In this document: in pieces, positions 6,394 through 9,294 of the stretch
Layout: every line of letters begins with the position of its first letter
Position numbering within the stretch: position 1 is the first letter of the stretch
Assembly: GCA_002391465.1 (NCBI GenBank)
Contig: DGFC01000059.1
Coordinates: 1 to 9,294, forward strand
Direction of reading: 5' to 3'
Length of the DNA stretch: 9,294 nt
From: Firmicutes bacterium UBA3910
GTDB taxonomy: Bacteria; Bacillota; Limnochordia; Darwinibacteriales; Darwinibacteriaceae
The notes under the pieces: model-generated
The model's database searches: none
The model's input: only the letters and a program-made list of their open reading frames with translations
What the model was told of the DNA's origin: nothing
Position numbers and translations under genes: made by a program

Positions 6394-7758
6394 TCAGTTC
6401 TCCTTGCTGTAGATATAAACCTCAACCGGTGCTCCCCAAACGCTTGCCCTAATCTCACCTTCACTTCTGTGCATAGGCAGACCGCGCCCTATCGTAGCCT
6501 TAAAGCCTTCTAACAGAGTATGGGTCTGGCCATCTGCCGCATAGGTAAGGGATACCTCTCCTTCCCCTAGCACGAAGGCAGATACCTTCCGTTCAGAGGG
6601 GATGCCGGGCACTGTCAGCAATAGCTGATCCTCTCCCAAGGTCAATTCCCCTTGATAGATCAGTTCATAACCCTCTTCTTGGTAACTCCCGGCTGTAAAG
6701 GTTCCATCGTTTACTCTGCTTACTAGCTCCAGATAGTATAAATCCACTTCATCCGGCTCCTTGGTGTCAATATACATCCTCAACGTTCCGCTGCTGCCCG
6801 GTGAGGCCTCCAAGGCATAGCTTCCCTCTAGCAGGGTAAAGCCGGTGAAGTAAGCTTGCGGTACTTTTCCACTACCCTGGAACATGACAATGGAGTCCAG
6901 GTTGTTAAAGGGTAAAGGTTCTCCCCCTAGGTTAACCAAACGGAGGGTGAAATCAGACTTAGCCTCTAGTGAATAGATGAAATCGTAGGTTGTTGGCTCC
7001 GTGACGTCAAAGCTGTAAAAAACAGTTGATGCGGGAGTTATTTCACTCAGATCCAGATCAATTCTAGCCTGATAGGAGGCTGGTTCGCTGACGTGAACAG
7101 ATGGGCCGACAATGTTTGGCAGGACGGCTATGGCAATAACGAGCAAGAATACGGCAGTAAGTACCATTTCACCTCTCGTTACTCGGTGCCTTTTGGCCGG
7201 GTTGCGAAAACCTTTGTATACCCTAATGGCTGTCTCCTTAACCCTAGCCACCTTGAATAGAAAGATGAGTAATATTACAAACAGAACAAAGAAAGCACCT
7301 GCGACCAGAAAGGGATTCAGGCCGGAATACTGAATGAAGTTGGCCACATCTTCACCGGCCACATTAGCTCCAAAACCAACAGCCAAAGCTATTACTATCG
7401 ACGTTATCATTGTTGACAGCAAGCTGATAAGGAGTACGAGCAGTGTTCCCTGCACAAAAAGGCTCTTACTGCGCGGGAGCAGAATGGCCATTACTCCAAT
7501 AAGCAGCAAGGGCAGCACAGGCCCCGCCAGACTAATTAGCGCCCTCTGCAGGGGGTCGCTCACTCCAACATAGCTTATATGGGGCGAATTACGGAAGAAG
7601 TTGATTTCAAATGCGGTGATCTTTCCTCCGAAAGCGAGCGCCATCAGAGCATGACTACCCTCATGCACAAAGGCATAGAAAAAGATGACTCCCAGTGCAA
7701 TGCCCAACCACACTAAAACACGAATTACTTCCCTGCCTCCAATACCGCTCTTTGCCAT
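6394..7758 (-). CDS. M50-like membrane zinc metalloprotease with C-terminal beta-rich domain
   Basis: A probable intramembrane metalloprotease of the site-2-protease/M50B-like group. The HEGSH zinc motif is at residues 32-36, right after the first membrane helix (12-30), followed by ALMALAFGGK. ISLAGPVLP at 75-83 matches the conserved AGP segment of M50 enzymes. D137 in ANVAGEDVANF is a candidate third zinc ligand (inference). Further membrane helices lie at about 70-95, 103-127, 149-170 and 198-217. After these, residues 220-454 form a long soluble part with no membrane segments. Its first half (about 236-332) has the YSFDVTEPTTYDF...DFTLRLVN...LLEGSYAL pattern of PPC-like beta sandwiches. 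At 454 residues it is much longer than minimal M50B proteins. ATG at 7758 has GGAGG 11 bases upstream. It lies 19 bases after the CPBP protease stop and is probably translated from the same mRNA. The substrate is unknown. Confidence 0.85.
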   Translation of the reverse strand: MAKSGIGGREVIRVLVWLGIALGVIFFYAFVHEGSHALMALAFGGKITAFEINFFRNSPHISYVGVSDPLQRALISLAGPVLPLLLIGVMAILLPRSKSLFVQGTLLVLLISLLSTMITSIVIALAVGFGANVAGEDVANFIQYSGLNPFLVAGAFFVLFVILLIFLFKVARVKETAIRVYKGFRNPAKRHRVTRGEMVLTAVFLLVIAIAVLPNIVGPSVHVSEPASYQARIDLDLSEITPASTVFYSFDVTEPTTYDFIYSLEAKSDFTLRLVNLGGEPLPFNNLDSIVMFQGSGKVPQAYFTGFTLLEGSYALEASPGSSGTLRMYIDTKEPDEVDLYYLELVSRVNDGTFTAGSYQEEGYELIYQGELTLGEDQLLLTVPGIPSERKVSAFVLGEGEVSLTYAADGQTHTLLEGFKATIGRGLPMHRSEGEIRASVWGAPVEVYIYSKEN

Positions 7759-7777
7759 TACCTTTCTGACCTCCGAC

Positions 7778-8191
7778 CTAAAACAGGTTGCTTAAGAAAT
7801 GAGCTAAAACCCCGCCCATTACCGAGCGCGAGCGGTGGGCAGCATAACCAAAAGCTAGGCTGACTAGGAAAATAGATAAGGCTCCGCCAAAGGGATTGGT
7901 TAGGTTGTCCACCAAAACGCCCATGAAGTACCAGCCGGGAATGTGCAGTATTACAAAAAACACTGAAGAGATTAAATTCGCGTTCCAGAAGGAATAACCT
8001 TTTTCTAGGTTGCCTTGAATCGCTCCGCGCAGCAAAAACTCTTCAAAAAGGGGAGCAATGACCAGCACATTGAGGAGTGGAAAGCTGAATTCAGTTGGCA
8101 AAAGCCTGTTTCCCTGCAGGTAGTTGGGTATAATCCCAGTCAGGGCGATCAAAAAGCCTATGCCCCTCCCCAAGTGAGCCATGCTTTCCAC
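7778..8191 (-). CDS. CPBP-family intramembrane protease, C-terminal catalytic part of a frameshifted gene
   Basis: The catalytic part of a CPBP (CAAX-processing/Abi) membrane protease, a glutamate-dependent intramembrane peptidase family. All three conserved motifs are present: EExxxR in APLFEEFLLRG, FxxxH in FFVILH, and HxxxN in LAHFLSNLF at the very C-terminus. In the reconstructed 220-residue protein these are E133-E134-R138, F162-H166 and H214-N218. The frame can open at GTG 8191, but that is unlikely to be the true start: it lies inside the normal family length and lacks a clear Shine-Dalgarno. The upstream frame (8439-8158) carries the missing N-terminal helices. Joining the two at the G-run near 8163-8171 restores WLTWGRGIGFLIALTG. 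The stop at 7778 is 19 bases before the M50-like protease gene. No catalytic residue is lost; the defect is only the one-base shift. Confidence 0.85.
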   Translation of the reverse strand: MESMAHLGRGIGFLIALTGIIPNYLQGNRLLPTEFSFPLLNVLVIAPLFEEFLLRGAIQGNLEKGYSFWNANLISSVFFVILHIPGWYFMGVLVDNLTNPFGGALSIFLVSLAFGYAAHRSRSVMGGVLAHFLSNLF

Positions 8192-8439
8192 CGGGATGGG
8201 GCAAAGACCTCTGCTACACTACGATTAGAAATCCTCAAAAGCCAAAAGGCAGGTAAAATCCAGATCACAATCTTGGCAGTGAGCCAATAGAGAAAACTGC
8301 CGAGGCTGGTGGTGAGCCAGGTAACGGTGTTGTCCAATGACACTTTCAGGAGCCACGCGCCGATCCAGACAATGATGATAACTGCAAAGGTTAGATAGGT
8401 GGATTTGACTACGCTTGCAGCAGATGAATCACTATTCAT
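8158..8439 (-). CDS. CPBP-family intramembrane protease, N-terminal part of the same frameshifted gene
   Basis: The first 93 codons of the CPBP gene. ATG at 8439 follows AAAGGAA eight bases upstream, a good start. The fragment has two hydrophobic helices (about 16-34 and 48-69) and then the segment SVAEVFAPSRWKAWLTWG. This last part is typical of the linker before the catalytic half of CPBP proteins. It then hits TAG two codons after the G-run. By itself it has no catalytic motif. With one extra G the gene reads through for 220 residues, the usual family size. The upstream region has a weak -10-like TATAAA on the minus strand near 8471-8476 and an imperfect palindrome at 8500-8518. Confidence 0.8.
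   Translation of the reverse strand: MNSDSSAASVVKSTYLTFAVIIIVWIGAWLLKVSLDNTVTWLTTSLGSFLYWLTAKIVIWILPAFWLLRISNRSVAEVFAPSRWKAWLTWGGA
8163..8171 (-). other. Frameshift site in the CPBP protease gene
   Basis: Plus strand CCCC-T-CCCC (minus strand GGGGAGGGG). Frame one reads TGG GGA GGG GCA TAG; the downstream frame reads GGG AGG GGC ATA GGC, one base back. Adding a single G to either run fuses the two halves into one plausible CPBP protein. This is a one-base deletion, an assembly or sequencing error, or much less likely a programmed -1 shift, since no canonical X XXY YYZ heptamer is in phase. Confidence 0.85.
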
Positions 8440-8791
8440 AGAGCTATTCCTTTCTGTTTAAGTTCCCTTAGTTTATATCCTTAGCCATAACATTCGAACC
8501 ACACGATGGCATTGTGTGCGGGCAAATTCATGCATCCGCAGAATGCAGATCCACCAGCACCCGAGTTATCCCGACCTTCGTCTCACTAGTGTACTTGGAG
8601 CATACAGGCCCCTGATCCTGTTATTGTCCAAAAATAATCACCCCAAAAGCTCTTTTTCGCGGTAAACTAGCATTGAGCCAATTAAGTTATTCATGATCCC
8701 GTGTTCTTTACAGGGAATATCCCTACGGACTTGTTTCAGTTCGAGGTTTCTCCATCTTGAGCCAGAAGGCATATCATCGAGGTGTTGGTAA
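8440..8791. other. Intergenic region between the protease operon and the P-loop kinase gene
   Basis: This 352-base stretch between divergent genes has no gene I can support. Elements seen: an imperfect palindrome at 8500-8518; a perfect 8-base palindrome CACTAGTG at 8584-8591; a weak plus-strand promoter-like pair TTGGAG (8595-8600)/TGTTAT (8619-8624) with an 18-base spacer; and AGGGA-ATA-TCCCT at 8712-8724. On the minus strand a -10-like TATAAA lies at about 8471-8476. A short minus-strand open frame (8638-8835) overlaps the kinase start and lacks convincing coding features. The region is long enough for an undetected leader or small RNA, but nothing specific is visible. Confidence 0.5.
8500..8518. 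promoter_or_regulatory. Imperfect palindrome upstream of the protease operon
   Basis: CACACGAT, central GGC, ATTGTGTG: 8-base arms with one mismatch. It lies about 60 bases upstream of the CPBP start and next to the presumed -35 area of the minus-strand promoter, so it could be an operator. No binding protein can be named. Confidence 0.35.
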
Positions 8792-9286
8792 ATGAAAAGA
8801 CTGTATCTTATCGGAGGCACAATGGGTGTCGGCAAGACAGCAGTATGTCAAGGACTCAAACTCAAGCTTGATAACAGCGTCTTTCTTGACGGTGACTGGT
8901 GTTGGGATGCGAACCCGTTTCAGGTAACGGAAGAAACCAAGACTATGGTGATGGAGAACATTTGCTTTCTGCTAAATCAGTTCATTCACTGCTCTGCCTA
9001 CCATAACATCATCTTTTGCTGGGTCATGCACGAACAGTCGATTATTGACAAAATCCTAGACAGTCTCGATAAGTCGAATTGCGAAATTACGACGATTTCT
9101 CTACTCTGTGATGAACAAGAACTGCGGGAACGCCTGAATCAAGACATTGCAGCCGGCATACGACAGCCAGATGTGATAGACCGCAGTGTTGCCCGAATTC
9201 CGCTTTATCATAAGTTAAACACAATAAAGATAGACACAACCGGTAAGACAGTGAGTGAAATAGCAGAAGAAATCGCCCGCTTATGA
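8792..9286 (+). CDS. P-loop kinase-like ATPase of unknown substrate
   Basis: A 164-residue single-domain P-loop protein in the small-molecule/nucleotide kinase group. The Walker A motif GTMGVGKT is at residues 9-16, directly after the first strand KRLYLIGG. DGDWCWD at 33-39 is in the position of the substrate-binding DGD/DxD loop of gluconate- and shikimate-type kinases. NIIFCWVMHEQ (72-81) is the buried strand carrying a possible Walker B-equivalent region. LRERLNQDIAAGIRQPDVID (111-130) plus RSVARIP looks like an arginine-containing lid. The C-terminal VSEIAEEIARL helix is typical. ATG at 8792 has GAGGTG eight bases upstream. The length is complete, with stop at 9286 and only eight bases of sequence after it. 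No neighbour indicates a pathway. An annotation as AAA_33-like or nucleotide kinase is safe; the phosphate acceptor is unknown and could be a nucleotide, sugar or antibiotic. Confidence 0.85.
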   Translation: MKRLYLIGGTMGVGKTAVCQGLKLKLDNSVFLDGDWCWDANPFQVTEETKTMVMENICFLLNQFIHCSAYHNIIFCWVMHEQSIIDKILDSLDKSNCEITTISLLCDEQELRERLNQDIAAGIRQPDVIDRSVARIPLYHKLNTIKIDTTGKTVSEIAEEIARL

Positions 9287-9294
9287 ACCTCGGC

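Noticed and set aside
8158..8191. Programmed -1 ribosomal frameshift in the CPBP gene
   Set aside because: No in-phase X XXY YYZ heptamer and no obvious downstream hairpin were seen. CPBP proteins are not known to need recoding; a one-base deletion explains the data more simply.
8638..8835. 65-codon minus-strand open frame upstream of the P-loop kinase
   Set aside because: It overlaps the kinase start, has no clear ribosome binding site and no recognisable motif.

Overview
The window looks like a metagenome-derived contig from a member of the Bacillota (Firmicutes). Base composition is roughly balanced, Shine-Dalgarno sites are strong and GA-rich, GTG starts are frequent, and there are LacI and MarR/Hpr-like regulators, a dCache chemoreceptor and typical Firmicute terminators. 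The only exported solute-binding protein has a plain Sec signal peptide without a lipobox cysteine. That is unusual for monoderm Firmicutes and fits better with diderm or deep-branching groups such as Limnochordia or Halanaerobiales; this placement is inference. The first 19 bases are a Nextera/Tn5 mosaic-end adapter, so the contig ends artificially inside a gene.

Layout. (1) 20-2262, minus strand: a sugar-uptake locus. A LacI-family repressor gene sits 94-97 bases upstream of a GTG-started alpha-glucoside-type ABC transporter binding protein, whose 3' end is cut by the contig edge. The repressor promoter carries two identical-core palindromic operators 43 bp apart. (2) 2263-3862: a cytoplasmic WD40-like beta-propeller gene (minus) divergent from a MarR-family regulator (plus), separated by a 181-base region with a promoter and repeated TCTGAC/GTCAGA elements. 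(3) 3863-5863: a terminator, a perfect 19-bp palindrome and a complete dCache-HAMP-MCP chemoreceptor with its own strong terminator. (4) 5928-6374: a Nudix hydrolase. (5) 6394-8439, minus strand: an apparent two-gene operon of intramembrane proteases, a CPBP (Abi/CAAX-type) glutamic protease followed 19 bases later by an M50-like HExxH membrane protease with a large C-terminal beta-rich domain. The CPBP gene is split by a one-base frameshift in a C/G homopolymer. (6) 8440-9294: a 352-base intergenic stretch, then a small P-loop kinase-like protein of unknown substrate.

How the genes relate. Only two clear functional units are visible: the LacI-controlled sugar transporter and the two-protease operon. 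The propeller/MarR pair may form a regulator-target unit through their shared intergenic region. The receptor, Nudix protein and P-loop kinase look like independent single-gene units. No tRNA, rRNA, CRISPR array, insertion sequence or prophage gene was seen. The best candidates for a little-described system are the paired intramembrane protease operon and the propeller/MarR divergent pair.
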